A stretch of DNA of 64,000 nt from Pontibaca salina (GCF_016307205.1 NZ_JAEIJD010000003.1:124001-188000); one strand, 5' to 3'. Shown: positions 30,623 through 39,445, counted from the first letter of the stretch. Numbers and translations: made by a program. The notes: generated by a model not told the origin, from the letters alone.

Positions 30623-31755
30623 CGCACCGTCTTGCCCTGCTTTTGCTGCTGATCTGGTCGACCCCGCTGCGCGCGGCGCAGGAAGATCCGGCCAGCGCCG
30701 CTCTTGCGGCCATGCATCAGCTTGAAGCGGCAACCGTCGCGCTGGAGGAAGCCGAAAGCGCGCGGGATCGTGTGCGCGCCTACACTAATACGATTCGTGC
30801 CTATGAAACCGGTCTTGCCGCGATGCGCGAAGGTCTGCGCCGGGCCGCCACCCGCGAGGTCGAACTGACCCGCCGCCTGAGTGCGCAAGAGGGCGAATTG
30901 GCACAGCTTCTGGGCGTACTGCTGACCATCGAGACGGCGCCCACGCCAGTGCTGATGCTGCACCCCACCGGGGCGCTAGGTAGTGCGCGGTCGGGCATGA
31001 TGCTGGCGGATGTGACGCCCGAACTGCAGGCACGCGCCGCCGCCATGCGCCAAAATCTGGAGGAGGTTCAGACCTTGCGCCTGTTGCAGAAAAATGCCGT
31101 ACGAACGCTGAACGACGCTATGGCCAGCATGCAGCAGGCGCGCGCCGGACTTAGCATGGCCATTGCCGACCGAACCGGCCTGCCGAGCCGCTTTACCGAG
31201 GATCCGGTACGCACCGCGATTCTGATCGCCTCGACCGAAACGCTGGCCGGCTTTGCCAGCGGGCTTTCCGAAATCGCATCAGGCGATATTGCCGGGATGA
31301 TGGCCAGTATAAGTGATCAGAAAGGCAGCATTGACCTGCCCGTTCAGGGCGCCGTGCTGCATGGCGCTGGCAAGGCGGACGCGGCCGGCATCGCCCGTGA
31401 CGGAATCCTTGTGGCCACACGTCCTCGGGCTTTGGTCACCGCGCCCACCGCCGCGACGATTCGTTATCTTGGCCCGCTTCTGGATCTTGGGAATGTGGTC
31501 ATCCTCGAACCACAACCCGATACGCTTTTCGTGCTTTCAGGCCTAGCCGAGGTTTTCGGCAAGGTGGGCGAGGTGGTTCCTGCTGGCACGCCTATAGGAT
31601 TGATGGGCGGAGAGGCTCCACAAATCGGTGCGTTTCTGTCACTAAGCGGTGAAGGCAATGGACCCGAAAGATCAGAAACGCTCTATATAGAGGTCAGAGA
31701 GGGCGACAGCCCAGTGGATCCCGAAACGTGGTTCCGAACCGACAAGGATGGATAG
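30619..31755 (+). CDS. EnvC-like murein hydrolase activator (degenerate LytM domain)
   Basis: 378 residues with a signal peptide (MTHRLALLLLLIWSTPLRA). A long coiled coil follows (about 25-190) and then a C-terminal M23/LytM-like domain (about 250-375). The zinc ligands of active M23 peptidases (H-x3-D and H-x-H) are not present: the last strand reads TLYIEVRE rather than HLHFE. This matches EnvC/NlpD-type activators, which stimulate amidases at the division septum instead of cutting peptidoglycan. It overlaps gpmI by 4 bases and precedes ctpA by 6. Confidence 0.87.
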   Translation: MTHRLALLLLLIWSTPLRAAQEDPASAALAAMHQLEAATVALEEAESARDRVRAYTNTIRAYETGLAAMREGLRRAATREVELTRRLSAQEGELAQLLGVLLTIETAPTPVLMLHPTGALGSARSGMMLADVTPELQARAAAMRQNLEEVQTLRLLQKNAVRTLNDAMASMQQARAGLSMAIADRTGLPSRFTEDPVRTAILIASTETLAGFASGLSEIASGDIAGMMASISDQKGSIDLPVQGAVLHGAGKADAAGIARDGILVATRPRALVTAPTAATIRYLGPLLDLGNVVILEPQPDTLFVLSGLAEVFGKVGEVVPAGTPIGLMGGEAPQIGAFLSLSGEGNGPERSETLYIEVREGDSPVDPETWFRTDKDG

Positions 31756-31761
31756 ACAGAC

Positions 31762-33102
31762 ATGAAGAAATTCGTGATGGCCGCTTTGGGTGGCACTTTG
31801 GCGGGCATTCTCGTCACGACGCAGGTGGCCGGGCCACTTCTCGCGCAGGAAAACGCCAAATCCTCCAGCGTCTATGAGCAGCTCGACCTGTTCGGCGACA
31901 TCTTCGAGCGGATCCGCGCGGCCTATGTCGAAGAGGTCGAAGCTTCCGATTTAATCGAAGCCGCAATCGACGGTATGCTAACTTCGCTCGATCCGCATTC
32001 CAGCTATCTGTCTCCCGACGATGCCGAAGCCATGCGGGTGCAGACCAAAGGAGAATTCGGCGGGCTGGGCATCGAGGTCACCCAGGAAGAGGGTTTCGTC
32101 AAGGTTGTCTCGCCCATGGATGGTACCCCGGCGGACGAGGCCGGGATGGAAGCGGGCGATTTCATCACCCATGTCAATGGCGAAAGCGTGCTGGGGCTGA
32201 CTCTGGACAAGGCGGTCGAGTTGATGCGCGGGCCGGTTGGGTCGGAAATTGTCATCACTGTTGTGCGCGAGGGCGAACCCGAACCGTTTGATGTTTCGAT
32301 CATTCGCGACACCATCAAGCTGACCGCCGTGCGCGCCCGGACCGAGGGCGACACCGTCGTTCTGCGCGTGACCACATTCAATGATCAAACCACCTCGTCG
32401 CTCAAGGATCTGCTGGAAGAACAGGTCGAAGCTGCGGGCGGCATGGATAATGTCAACGGGTTCGTTTTGGATCTGCGCAATAACCCCGGCGGGTTGCTGA
32501 CACAGGCGATACAGGTCTCGGATGCCTTTCTTGACGAAGGCGAAATCGTCTCGACTCGGGGTCGTCAGCCCGAAGATGGCGAGCGCTTCAACGCCTCGCC
32601 CGGGGACCTGACCCAGGGCAAGCCGATCGTTGTGCTGATCAATGGCGGCTCAGCCAGCGCGTCGGAAATCGTCGCCGGTGCATTGCAGGATCATCGCCGC
32701 GCTGTTGTCGTCGGCACCAAGAGTTTCGGCAAAGGCTCGGTGCAAACAGTCATGCCGCTGCGCGGCGACGGTGCGATGCGCCTAACCACGGCGCGTTATT
32801 ACACCCCCTCAGGCCGCTCAATTCAGGCGCTCGGCGTGTCACCGGATATTGTCGTGGAGCAACCCCGCCGCCGACCGCAGACCGAAGAAGAGGACGAGGA
32901 TGGACTGGCCGCACGTATCCGTTCGGAGGCCGATCTGCGTGGCCGGCTGAACAACGACAGCCTGTCCGAAGATGAAACCCGGCAAATCGAAGAAGAGCGC
33001 GAAAAAGCCGAAGCTGCGGCCAAGCGGCGCGAACAGGATTATCAACTGGCTTATGCCATCGACATCCTGAAAGGGCTTTCGGCGCTGGGTCCAAATCAGT
33101 GA
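31762..33102 (+). CDS. ctpA: C-terminal processing peptidase CtpA (S41 family)
   Basis: 446 residues with an N-terminal signal or anchor (FVMAALGGTLAGILVTTQ). A PDZ domain (about 90-180, GLGIEVTQEEG) precedes the S41 core. The catalytic Ser is in NGGSASASEIVAG and the Lys in GTKSFGKGSVQT. Such periplasmic proteases trim C-termini or degrade lipoproteins and peptidoglycan hydrolases. The C-terminal tail is strongly charged (Glu/Lys/Arg-rich). It ends the gpmI operon, and a long hairpin lies at its 3' end. Confidence 0.96.
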   Translation: MKKFVMAALGGTLAGILVTTQVAGPLLAQENAKSSSVYEQLDLFGDIFERIRAAYVEEVEASDLIEAAIDGMLTSLDPHSSYLSPDDAEAMRVQTKGEFGGLGIEVTQEEGFVKVVSPMDGTPADEAGMEAGDFITHVNGESVLGLTLDKAVELMRGPVGSEIVITVVREGEPEPFDVSIIRDTIKLTAVRARTEGDTVVLRVTTFNDQTTSSLKDLLEEQVEAAGGMDNVNGFVLDLRNNPGGLLTQAIQVSDAFLDEGEIVSTRGRQPEDGERFNASPGDLTQGKPIVVLINGGSASASEIVAGALQDHRRAVVVGTKSFGKGSVQTVMPLRGDGAMRLTTARYYTPSGRSIQALGVSPDIVVEQPRRRPQTEEEDEDGLAARIRSEADLRGRLNNDSLSEDETRQIEEEREKAEAAAKRREQDYQLAYAIDILKGLSALGPNQ

Positions 33103-33146
33103 CACAAGGATGGGGCGGGGTCGACATGACCTCGCCCGCCCTTGTC
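33103..33146. terminator. Long imperfect hairpin between convergent ctpA and fliI
   Basis: ACAAGG at 33104-33109 pairs with CCTTGT at 33140-33145, and inner segments GGGGCG / CGCCC and GGTC / GACC continue the stem with small mismatches. It lies between convergent genes and could stop both. The fliI stop codon is inside the 3' arm. Confidence 0.55.
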
Positions 33147-34482
33147 ACCCTTGTCTGACGGTGCCAGCGGCGCGCCGCAAAAGCAGGGTCAGGCGATCAA
33201 AACTGTCTGAAATTCCCTCGCCCTCAGAGCGCGCGAAGAAAGCATCCAGTTCGGGCCAGCGTTGCACCGCCCGGTCAAGCAAGGGGTCAGTCCCTTCGCT
33301 GTAAAGTCCAGCCTTTATCATCACTTCCGACTGTTCATAGGCACCCAACAGGCGGCGGACTTCCCCGATGGTGGCGTTTTCCTCTGTGCTGGCGGCGTCT
33401 GGAAGGCTGCGCGAAACTGATCGCCCCACGTCGATTGCAGGAAAGCGGCCCCGCTCGGCGATCTCCCGGCTCAGCACGATATGGCCGTCAAGAACTCCGC
33501 GCAGAATATCGGCCACGGGCTCATCCATATCCGATCCGGCCACCAGCACGCTGAACACCGCCGTTATGCTGCCCTGCCCCGGCGCGCCCGGCCCGGCACG
33601 CTCGCATAGCGAGGTAATCATCGGCGTGAGGGACGCAGGAAACCCGCGCAACACGCTGCTTTCACCCGAAGCGACAGCGATTTCCCGATGTGCCTCGGCA
33701 AAACGCGTCACCGAATCGGCCAGGAACAATACGTTTTGGCCCGTATCCCGAAAATGCTCGGCCACGCTCATCGCCGCCCAGGCACAGCGTCGCCGCGCCA
33801 GCGCCGACTGGTCCGAGGTTGCGGCAACAACAACCGCCCGTTTCATTTTTTCGGGCCCAAGGGTGCGCTGCACGAAATCGTTCACTTCCCGCCCCCGCTC
33901 ACCAATCAATGCAATCACCACGACATCGGCATCCATCTGCCCCGCAAGCTGTGCCAATAGTCGCGATTTCCCCACTCCCGACCCGGCAAACAGGCCGATG
34001 CGCTGGCCTTCGACAATCGGCAGGATGGTGTTTAACACCGCCAGCCCGGTCGGTATTCGCGCGCCCATTGCCCGCCTTGTTACCGCAGCAGGAGGCGGGT
34101 TCATCAGATTGCAGCCGTCCCCGCCACACATAAGCGGGCGACCATCCAGCGGCACCCCGTAAGGATCGATCACCCGTCCAATCCAATGGGCGGAGGGCGC
34201 AAAAGGTGCCAGCGGCTGCAAGACCGCACGATCCCCGATCGCCACACCATCGGGCGCCGTTTCTGGCAACATGCCTACATGAGCGCGATCAATCTGCAGC
34301 ACTTCTCCATGTAGCGGCGCAGCATCCCGGCGGTGCAGGATCAACTGATCACCGATACGGGCAGCTTCGGTAAGGCCGGAAAGACAAACGATCCCGCTGC
34401 TGATCCGGTCCACACGCCCCATGGGCCGCAACAGACTGGCATGTTCGATCGCCCGCCGTAACAAATCCAGATCCGTTTTCAT
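33145..34482 (-). CDS. fliI: Flagellum-specific ATPase FliI
   Basis: 445-residue F1-beta-like ATPase that energises flagellar type III export in the cytoplasm. Walker A is GSGVGKS (167-173); the Walker B region LFLADSVTRFAEAHREIAVA and the PGQGSITAVFSVLVAGSD segment are intact. It stands alone on the minus strand, divergent from the flgB operon across 89 bases. The usual partners FliH and FliJ are not adjacent, though a FliJ-like small gene is at 39074. Confidence 0.97.
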   Translation of the reverse strand: MKTDLDLLRRAIEHASLLRPMGRVDRISSGIVCLSGLTEAARIGDQLILHRRDAAPLHGEVLQIDRAHVGMLPETAPDGVAIGDRAVLQPLAPFAPSAHWIGRVIDPYGVPLDGRPLMCGGDGCNLMNPPPAAVTRRAMGARIPTGLAVLNTILPIVEGQRIGLFAGSGVGKSRLLAQLAGQMDADVVVIALIGERGREVNDFVQRTLGPEKMKRAVVVAATSDQSALARRRCAWAAMSVAEHFRDTGQNVLFLADSVTRFAEAHREIAVASGESSVLRGFPASLTPMITSLCERAGPGAPGQGSITAVFSVLVAGSDMDEPVADILRGVLDGHIVLSREIAERGRFPAIDVGRSVSRSLPDAASTEENATIGEVRRLLGAYEQSEVMIKAGLYSEGTDPLLDRAVQRWPELDAFFARSEGEGISDSFDRLTLLLRRAAGTVRQG

Positions 34483-34533
34483 GGTGCAACCGCTTCATCA
34501 ATGTTCTGAAAACAATTTCTAAACGAATCGGAG

Positions 34534-34548
34534 TTAAACCTTGGTTGA
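34534..34548. promoter_or_regulatory. Candidate CtrA-type site between fliI and flgB
   Basis: TTAA-N7-TTGA, one base from the TTAA-N7-TTAA consensus, about 25 bases upstream of the flgB start and in the middle of the divergent spacer. It could serve either operon. Confidence 0.38.
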
Positions 34549-34571
34549 AATCGATCGAGGGAGAGTTCCTG

Positions 34572-34946
34572 ATGTTTACCGAACTCAAGGTTTTCAAACT
34601 GGCCCACGCCATGGCCAGCCATGCCGGGCGGCGCCAGGCGGTCGTCGCGCAGAACATGGCAAACTCTGACACCCCCGGCTACGCGGCGCGCGATATTTCG
34701 TCCTTTGCCGACCTTATTGGCAAAGCCGGTGCAACCACGATGCATCAGACCCGTCCCGCGCATTTTTCGGAATTTGCAAAGGACGCCGCGCAAGGTTCGG
34801 TGGGCGCGGTTCATCGTGGTAGCAACACGGTTTCGATCGAAGAGGAAATGCTGAAAGCGGTGGAGGTCACCCGCCAGCACGACCGCGCTTTGGCCATTTA
34901 CAAATCATCGCTGTCGATCTTGCGCAGCAGCCTTGGCCAAACCTGA
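34572..34946 (+). CDS. flgB: Flagellar basal-body rod protein FlgB
   Basis: 124-residue proximal rod subunit. The N-terminal rod signature QNMANSDTPGYAARD is clear and the C-terminal helix (EEEMLKAVEVTRQHD) pairs with it. The start is set at MFTELKVFKL, with GAGGGAGAG upstream. It is the first gene of the plus-strand operon flgB-flgC-fliE-fliQ-flgF-flgG-flgA-flgH-fliL. Confidence 0.93.
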   Translation: MFTELKVFKLAHAMASHAGRRQAVVAQNMANSDTPGYAARDISSFADLIGKAGATTMHQTRPAHFSEFAKDAAQGSVGAVHRGSNTVSIEEEMLKAVEVTRQHDRALAIYKSSLSILRSSLGQT

Positions 34947-34961
34947 GCGGGGTAAACAGAC

Positions 34962-35354
34962 ATGAGCGAATTTTCCAAGGCATTATTGATTTCGGCCAGC
35001 GGCTTGCGGGCGCAATCGGCGCGGCTGCGCCATGTTTCCGAAAACATCTCGAACGCGGATACACCCGGCTATCGCCGCAAGATGATAGCGTTCGAAACCC
35101 TGCGCAGCGGCGATGATCGCACGAACACCATTGCACCCGGCCCGGTCCGATTGGATCGCAGTGACCTGCCCAAAATATACGATCCGTCGCATCCGATGGC
35201 CGATGAAAGCGGCCATTTCGACGGCTCCAATGTCAACCTCATGATCGAGATCGCCGACGCCCGTGAGGCCCAGCGCAGCTATGAGGCAAATCTGAAAATC
35301 TTCGACCAATCGCGACAGATGTCGGCCAAATTGATGGACCTGTTGCGCAAGTAA
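34962..35354 (+). CDS. flgC: Flagellar basal-body rod protein FlgC
   Basis: 130-residue rod subunit with the motif SENISNADTPGYRRKM near the N-terminus and the C-terminal NVNLMIEIADAREAQRSYEANL helix typical of FlgC. It lies 15 bases after flgB. It builds the proximal rod together with FlgB, FlgF and FliE. Confidence 0.96.
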   Translation: MSEFSKALLISASGLRAQSARLRHVSENISNADTPGYRRKMIAFETLRSGDDRTNTIAPGPVRLDRSDLPKIYDPSHPMADESGHFDGSNVNLMIEIADAREAQRSYEANLKIFDQSRQMSAKLMDLLRK

Positions 35355-35376
35355 AACAGCAAGAAGGAAATCCAGA

Positions 35377-35658
35377 ATGGATATTCGCAGTATTTCGGCG
35401 TTGCAGGGCTATGGCTCCGCGCGGCCCGCCACGCAGGCCGATCCGGGAACAGGCGGCGATCTGAAAACCGTACTTCAAGACTTCGCCTCGACTCTTCAGA
35501 CCAGCGAACAAGCAGCCGTTTCCGCAATGACAGGCGACGCCGACCCGCATGCGTTGGTGCAGGCTTTGGCGCAGACCGAACTGGCGGTGGAAACCGCCAT
35601 CACCGTTCGCAACAAGGTGGTCGAAGCCTATCAGGAAATTCTGCGGATGCCGGTTTGA
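35377..35658 (+). CDS. fliE: Flagellar hook-basal body complex protein FliE
   Basis: 93-residue helical protein joining the MS ring to the rod. The C-terminal half (ALAQTELAVETAITVRNKVVEAYQEILRMPV) is the conserved FliE signature. It is 22 bases after flgC and one base before fliQ. Confidence 0.93.
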   Translation: MDIRSISALQGYGSARPATQADPGTGGDLKTVLQDFASTLQTSEQAAVSAMTGDADPHALVQALAQTELAVETAITVRNKVVEAYQEILRMPV

Positions 35659-35659
35659 C

Positions 35660-35932
35660 ATGTTAGCCGAGGGGGTTTTTCATGACACGTTGCGGCAAGG
35701 TCTGTGGGTGGCCGTCATCATATCGGTGCCGATTCTGACCGTTGCGCTGATCACTGGCCTAACCATCGGGCTGTTCCAGGCGCTGACCTCGATTCAGGAA
35801 ATGACCCTGACCTTCGTGCCCAAGCTTGCCGCCATCGTCGTCGTGTTCTGGATATCCATGGGATTCATGACCCAGACCCTCGTTTCGTTCTTTCACAACG
35901 AGATCATCCCACTGATCACAGGAGGATTCTGA
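35660..35932 (+). CDS. fliQ: Flagellar export gate protein FliQ
   Basis: 90-residue membrane protein with two hydrophobic helices (VAVIISVPILTVALITGL and AAIVVVFWISMGFM), part of the FliPQR export gate. The ATG at 35660 is one base after the fliE stop. FliR lies in the flhB-fliR-flhA unit at 40530; fliP is not in the window. The stop overlaps the flgF start (TGATG). Confidence 0.94.
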   Translation: MLAEGVFHDTLRQGLWVAVIISVPILTVALITGLTIGLFQALTSIQEMTLTFVPKLAAIVVVFWISMGFMTQTLVSFFHNEIIPLITGGF

Positions 35933-36645
35933 TGGACGCCACTGGGTATATCACCCTCTCTCGTCAAAGCGGCCTGATGCAGGAAATGCGGCTCATCGCA
36001 AACAACATCGCCAACACGGCGACCACCGGATTCCGGCAGCAAGGGCTGATTTTCTCTGAGTTCGTGCAAGGCCAACCTGATCAGCCTTCGCTGTCGATGA
36101 CGCGGGCGCAGGCCCGGAACATCTCGATGGAGCAAGGAATATTGTCGCAAACCAACGGCACCTTCGATTTCGCGATACAGGGCAATGGTTTTTTTCTGCT
36201 CGAAACGCCTGATGGCGAACGTCTGACCCGTGCGGGGAATTTCGCGCCGAACGCCGATGGCGATCTGGTGACGATGAGCGGGCATCGCGTTCTGGATGGC
36301 GGTGGTGCCCCGATTTTCGTTCCCGGCGATGTTGGCAGCATCAGTGTCGCGAGCGACGGCACGCTGAGCAGTAACGACCAGCTTCTGGGCCAAATCGGGC
36401 TATTCCAGCCGCTCGAGCCGTTGAAGCTGCAACGCGAAGATGGGGTGATGTTCCGCTCAGACGCCGGGGTCGAGCCAGCCGAAGAGGCAGCCGTTGTTCA
36501 GGGCTTTCTCGAGTCATCCAACGTCAATCCGATCCTTCAGCTCGCACGGATGGTCGAGGTCCAACGTGCCTATGAAACCGGGCAAAGCTTACTGGACGCC
36601 GAAGATCAACGCATTCGCGACGCGATCAAGACATTGACCAGGTAA
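35932..36645 (+). CDS. flgF: Flagellar basal-body rod protein FlgF
   Basis: 237-residue rod protein related to FlgG. The N-terminus reads LIANNIANTATTGFRQQG, and the FDFAIQGNGFFLLE and LTRAGNFAPNADGDLV segments follow. The C-terminus SNVNPILQLARMVEVQRAYETG matches the FlgF/FlgG end. The ATG overlaps the fliQ stop, and GGAGGA lies upstream. It is followed by flgG after 22 bases. Confidence 0.95.
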   Translation: MDATGYITLSRQSGLMQEMRLIANNIANTATTGFRQQGLIFSEFVQGQPDQPSLSMTRAQARNISMEQGILSQTNGTFDFAIQGNGFFLLETPDGERLTRAGNFAPNADGDLVTMSGHRVLDGGGAPIFVPGDVGSISVASDGTLSSNDQLLGQIGLFQPLEPLKLQREDGVMFRSDAGVEPAEEAAVVQGFLESSNVNPILQLARMVEVQRAYETGQSLLDAEDQRIRDAIKTLTR

Positions 36646-36667
36646 AACATGCAAAGGGATTGCGACC

Positions 36668-37453
36668 ATGCGAGCACTTCAAATCGCCGCGACCGGAATG
36701 AGCGCACAGCAAATGCGCGTCGAGACAATTTCCAACAATCTCGCCAATATGAGCACGACCGGCTATAATGCTCGTCGCGCAGAATTCGCCGATCTGCATT
36801 ATCAGCAGGTGTCGCGCGCCGGCACGATAAATGCCACCGACGGCACCGTATTGCCCACTGGCGTGCAGTTGGGTCTGGGTGTGCGACCTGCGGCGATCAC
36901 CGTACATCTGTCGCAAGGGTCATTAACCGCAACCGGGAGCGATCTGGATATCGCGATCGAGGGCGGCGGCTATCTTGAGGTGACGCTGCCATCAGGGCAG
37001 CCCGCCTATACCCGTGACGGCAGTCTCAAGCGATCTGCCGAGGGGATGATTGTTACGTCGGACGGCTTTGCGGTGGCCCCGGAAATCGTCATTCCCGACG
37101 ATGCCCGCAGCATTTCCATCAACGGTGCGGGCGAAGTGTTCGCCTATTTCGACGACAGCGCAGAAGCGGAACTGCTGGGCCAGTTCACCCTGTCCGGTTT
37201 CACCAATGCCAAAGGTCTCGAAGCTCTGGGCAGCAACCTGTTTGCCGAAACCGAAGCATCCGGGCCTGCCCTGGTATCGTCACCGGGCGAGGATGGGCTG
37301 GGAACGCTGCGGCAAGGTTATCTTGAAAGTAGCTCGGTCGATGCGGTGCGCGAGGTGACCGAGCTGATCGAGGCGCAGCGGGGCTATGAAATGAACGCCA
37401 AAGTAGTTTCGGCCGCCGATCAGATGATGGCCGCTACGACTCAGGTGCGGTGA
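36668..37453 (+). CDS. flgG: Flagellar distal rod protein FlgG
   Basis: 261 residues, the usual FlgG length. The N-terminus MRALQIAATGMSAQQMRVET and the SNNLANMSTTGYNARR motif are diagnostic, as is the C-terminal VDAVREVTELIEAQRGYEMN helix. It forms the distal rod through which the P and L rings assemble. The stop overlaps the flgA start. Confidence 0.98.
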   Translation: MRALQIAATGMSAQQMRVETISNNLANMSTTGYNARRAEFADLHYQQVSRAGTINATDGTVLPTGVQLGLGVRPAAITVHLSQGSLTATGSDLDIAIEGGGYLEVTLPSGQPAYTRDGSLKRSAEGMIVTSDGFAVAPEIVIPDDARSISINGAGEVFAYFDDSAEAELLGQFTLSGFTNAKGLEALGSNLFAETEASGPALVSSPGEDGLGTLRQGYLESSSVDAVREVTELIEAQRGYEMNAKVVSAADQMMAATTQVR

Positions 37454-37869
37454 TGAAACCTGTATTCACAGCGCTGCTGATCGGTGCCGCATCCGGTGCC
37501 TGCGCGGATATTGTCGTACCGGTCAGAACCATCCGCGCCAAGGAAATCATCTCTGCAGATGACTTGATTCTGAAGCCCGAGAATCTGCCCGGCGCGGTGG
37601 CCGACCCGCGGACGTTAATTGGCCAAGAAGCCCGCGTTGCGCTTTATCCCGGGCGCGCCATCCACAAGGGAGACATTGCGCCAGCTACGCTGGTCGAACG
37701 CAACGAGATTACAACGCTGGTCTATATTCGGGGCGGGCTTCACATCGTTACCGAGGGGCGCGCATTGGGGCGGGGCGCTGCGGGGGACATGGTCCGGGCA
37801 ATGAATCTGTCATCGCGCACCACTATTACCGGCACAATTCAGACCGATGGCTCAATCGAGGTCCAGTAA
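37453..37869 (+). CDS. flgA: Flagellar P-ring assembly chaperone FlgA
   Basis: 138 residues with a short signal peptide (cleaved near ASGACA), so periplasmic. A SAF-like domain is recognisable (TIRAKEIISADDLILK; GRAIHKGDIAPATLV) with a C-terminal beta region (GDMVRAMNLSSRTTITGTI). It assists polymerisation of FlgI. A GTG codon directly before the ATG is an alternative start. flgI itself lies outside the window. It shares one base with flgH. Confidence 0.92.
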   Translation: MKPVFTALLIGAASGACADIVVPVRTIRAKEIISADDLILKPENLPGAVADPRTLIGQEARVALYPGRAIHKGDIAPATLVERNEITTLVYIRGGLHIVTEGRALGRGAAGDMVRAMNLSSRTTITGTIQTDGSIEVQ

Positions 37870-38609
37870 TGTACGTTCGTAAATTTGTTCGCGGGGCTAC
37901 TCTGACTTTACTCGCCCTGATCACGGCCTGCGGGCGCGCGGATCATATTGGCAAAGCCCCCAGCTTTAGCCCCAACACCGAAAGTCAGGAACATTCGGCG
38001 ATGCTTTGGCCGGGTTTGCCAACGCACGTGCAGCCCCAGCGCAATATCGATCGGTCTTCCCTCTGGAGCGGCGGGCGCCGGTCGCTTCTGGGAGATCGCC
38101 GGGCAATGGCCAAGGGCGACATCCTCACCGTCGTGATCGAGATCGACGAAAAGGCCGAGATTTCCAACGACACCGCGCGTTCCCGCTCGGGATCGGAGAA
38201 TCTGGGCGTCCCGCACTTATTCGGCGTGCCACAAAGAATTGATGAAAAGCTGCCCGCAGATGCGGCGATGGCCAATGCCGTGGGCATCGATTCCAGCAGC
38301 GCATCAGGTGGCAAAGGGTCGGTGAAACGCAAGGAAAAACTGACGCTTCGCGTCGCAGCCACCATTGTCGATGTCCTGCCCAACGGCGTTCTGGCGATTT
38401 CTGGCTCGCAAGAGTTGCGGGTAAATTTCGAGCTGCGCGAACTTCTGGTATCAGGATTCGTACGTCCCGAGGATATCTCGCGCCAAAATGAGATCACCTA
38501 CGACAAGATTGCGTCGGCGCGTGTATCCTATGGAGGTCGCGGTCAGATTACCGACGTCCAGCAGCCCCGCTATGGCCAGCAGATACTCGATGCTGTTTTG
38601 CCGTTCTAA
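37869..38609 (+). CDS. flgH: Flagellar L-ring protein FlgH
   Basis: 246-residue outer-membrane lipoprotein. A lipobox-like LITACG at about residues 16-21 indicates a lipidated Cys. The conserved FlgH core includes SLWSGGRRSLLGDRRA, KGDILTVVIEIDEKAEISN and the C-terminal ISRQNEITYDKIASARVSYGG. It builds the L ring bushing in the outer membrane. Confidence 0.96.
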   Translation: MYVRKFVRGATLTLLALITACGRADHIGKAPSFSPNTESQEHSAMLWPGLPTHVQPQRNIDRSSLWSGGRRSLLGDRRAMAKGDILTVVIEIDEKAEISNDTARSRSGSENLGVPHLFGVPQRIDEKLPADAAMANAVGIDSSSASGGKGSVKRKEKLTLRVAATIVDVLPNGVLAISGSQELRVNFELRELLVSGFVRPEDISRQNEITYDKIASARVSYGGRGQITDVQQPRYGQQILDAVLPF

Positions 38610-38618
38610 GGGATAGAT

Positions 38619-39086
38619 ATGCTGGCAAGACTCCTCCCGATTCTTCTTGTCCCGCTGGCGATCGGTACTGGCGGCGGTGCGGCGCTATACCTGATGCCGC
38701 CACAGGAACACGAAGAAACAACAACGTTCAGTTGGCACGAGCCTGCCGATGCGCAATCAGGCGACCACGATTATATCAAGATGAACAATCAATTCGTCAT
38801 CCCTGTTGTTTCCCGCGACCGGATCACCGCGCTCGTTATTCTGTCACTAAGCCTTGAGATAACGCGGGGTCAGCGCCAGCGAGTTTATGAGCGTGAACCC
38901 AAGTTGCGCGACAGCTTTCTGCGGGTCCTGTTCGATCATGCGAATATGGGTGGTTTCAATGGGCCGTTCACGCAGGAGGTTCGGCTTGCACCGTTGCGCG
39001 TGGCACTGCGCGACGCCGCACAGCGTGAGTTAGGCAAAGATATCCATAACGTGCTGATTGTGGATATCGCGCGTCAGGACCCCTGA
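38619..39086 (+). CDS. fliL: FliL-family flagellar basal-body-associated protein
   Basis: 155 residues with one N-terminal transmembrane helix (LLPILLVPLAIGTGGGAALYL) and a periplasmic FliL-like domain (YIKMNNQFVIPVV; REPKLRDSFLRVLFDHANMGGF; LIVDIARQD). FliL proteins strengthen stator function near MotB. It ends the plus operon and overlaps the 3' end of the next, convergent gene by 13 bases. Confidence 0.82.
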   Translation: MLARLLPILLVPLAIGTGGGAALYLMPPQEHEETTTFSWHEPADAQSGDHDYIKMNNQFVIPVVSRDRITALVILSLSLEITRGQRQRVYEREPKLRDSFLRVLFDHANMGGFNGPFTQEVRLAPLRVALRDAAQRELGKDIHNVLIVDIARQDP

Positions 39087-39445
39087 TCACGTGTTGCGCG
39101 GCGTTTCGTTTGGTCTGCCGCGCCTTTTTGAGCAAGCTGTCGCACGGCCTCCTTACGACCGAAGGCCTTGCGAACTCGTTCCAACAGTTCCAACTTGCGC
39201 GCCACGACCTGTGCCAGCTCCATATCGAGTTCCTGCATGGACCGCTCCCGCCATGCCTGCCAAACAAGGTCGGCCCCGACTGCCCGCATCTGCTGATTGC
39301 CGGCAGAATTGCGTTGGCCCTGCAATTGTGCAAGACGGCTGCGCAGCGTCGCTTCGCGGGTCAGAATGGGCTGAATCTTTTGATATTCAGCCATATAGAC
39401 TGCCTCGGTCACATCGACCAACTGCGCTATCTTTCGGGTGGTCAT
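39074..39445 (-). CDS. Small coiled-coil protein in flagellar locus (FliJ-like candidate)
   Basis: 123 residues, almost entirely helical and rich in Arg, Gln, Ala and Leu (TREATLRSRLAQLQGQRN; MELAQVVARKLELLERVRKAF), ending in a very basic tail. No signal peptide or membrane segment. The ATG overlaps the flhB stop by 4 bases, so it is translated with the export genes flhB-fliR-flhA. FliJ, a coiled-coil export component that links FliI to FlhA, fits this size and pattern. The identification is inference; its 3' end overlaps fliL tail to tail by 13 bases. Confidence 0.65.
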   Translation of the reverse strand: MTTRKIAQLVDVTEAVYMAEYQKIQPILTREATLRSRLAQLQGQRNSAGNQQMRAVGADLVWQAWRERSMQELDMELAQVVARKLELLERVRKAFGRKEAVRQLAQKGAADQTKRRATRDQGS

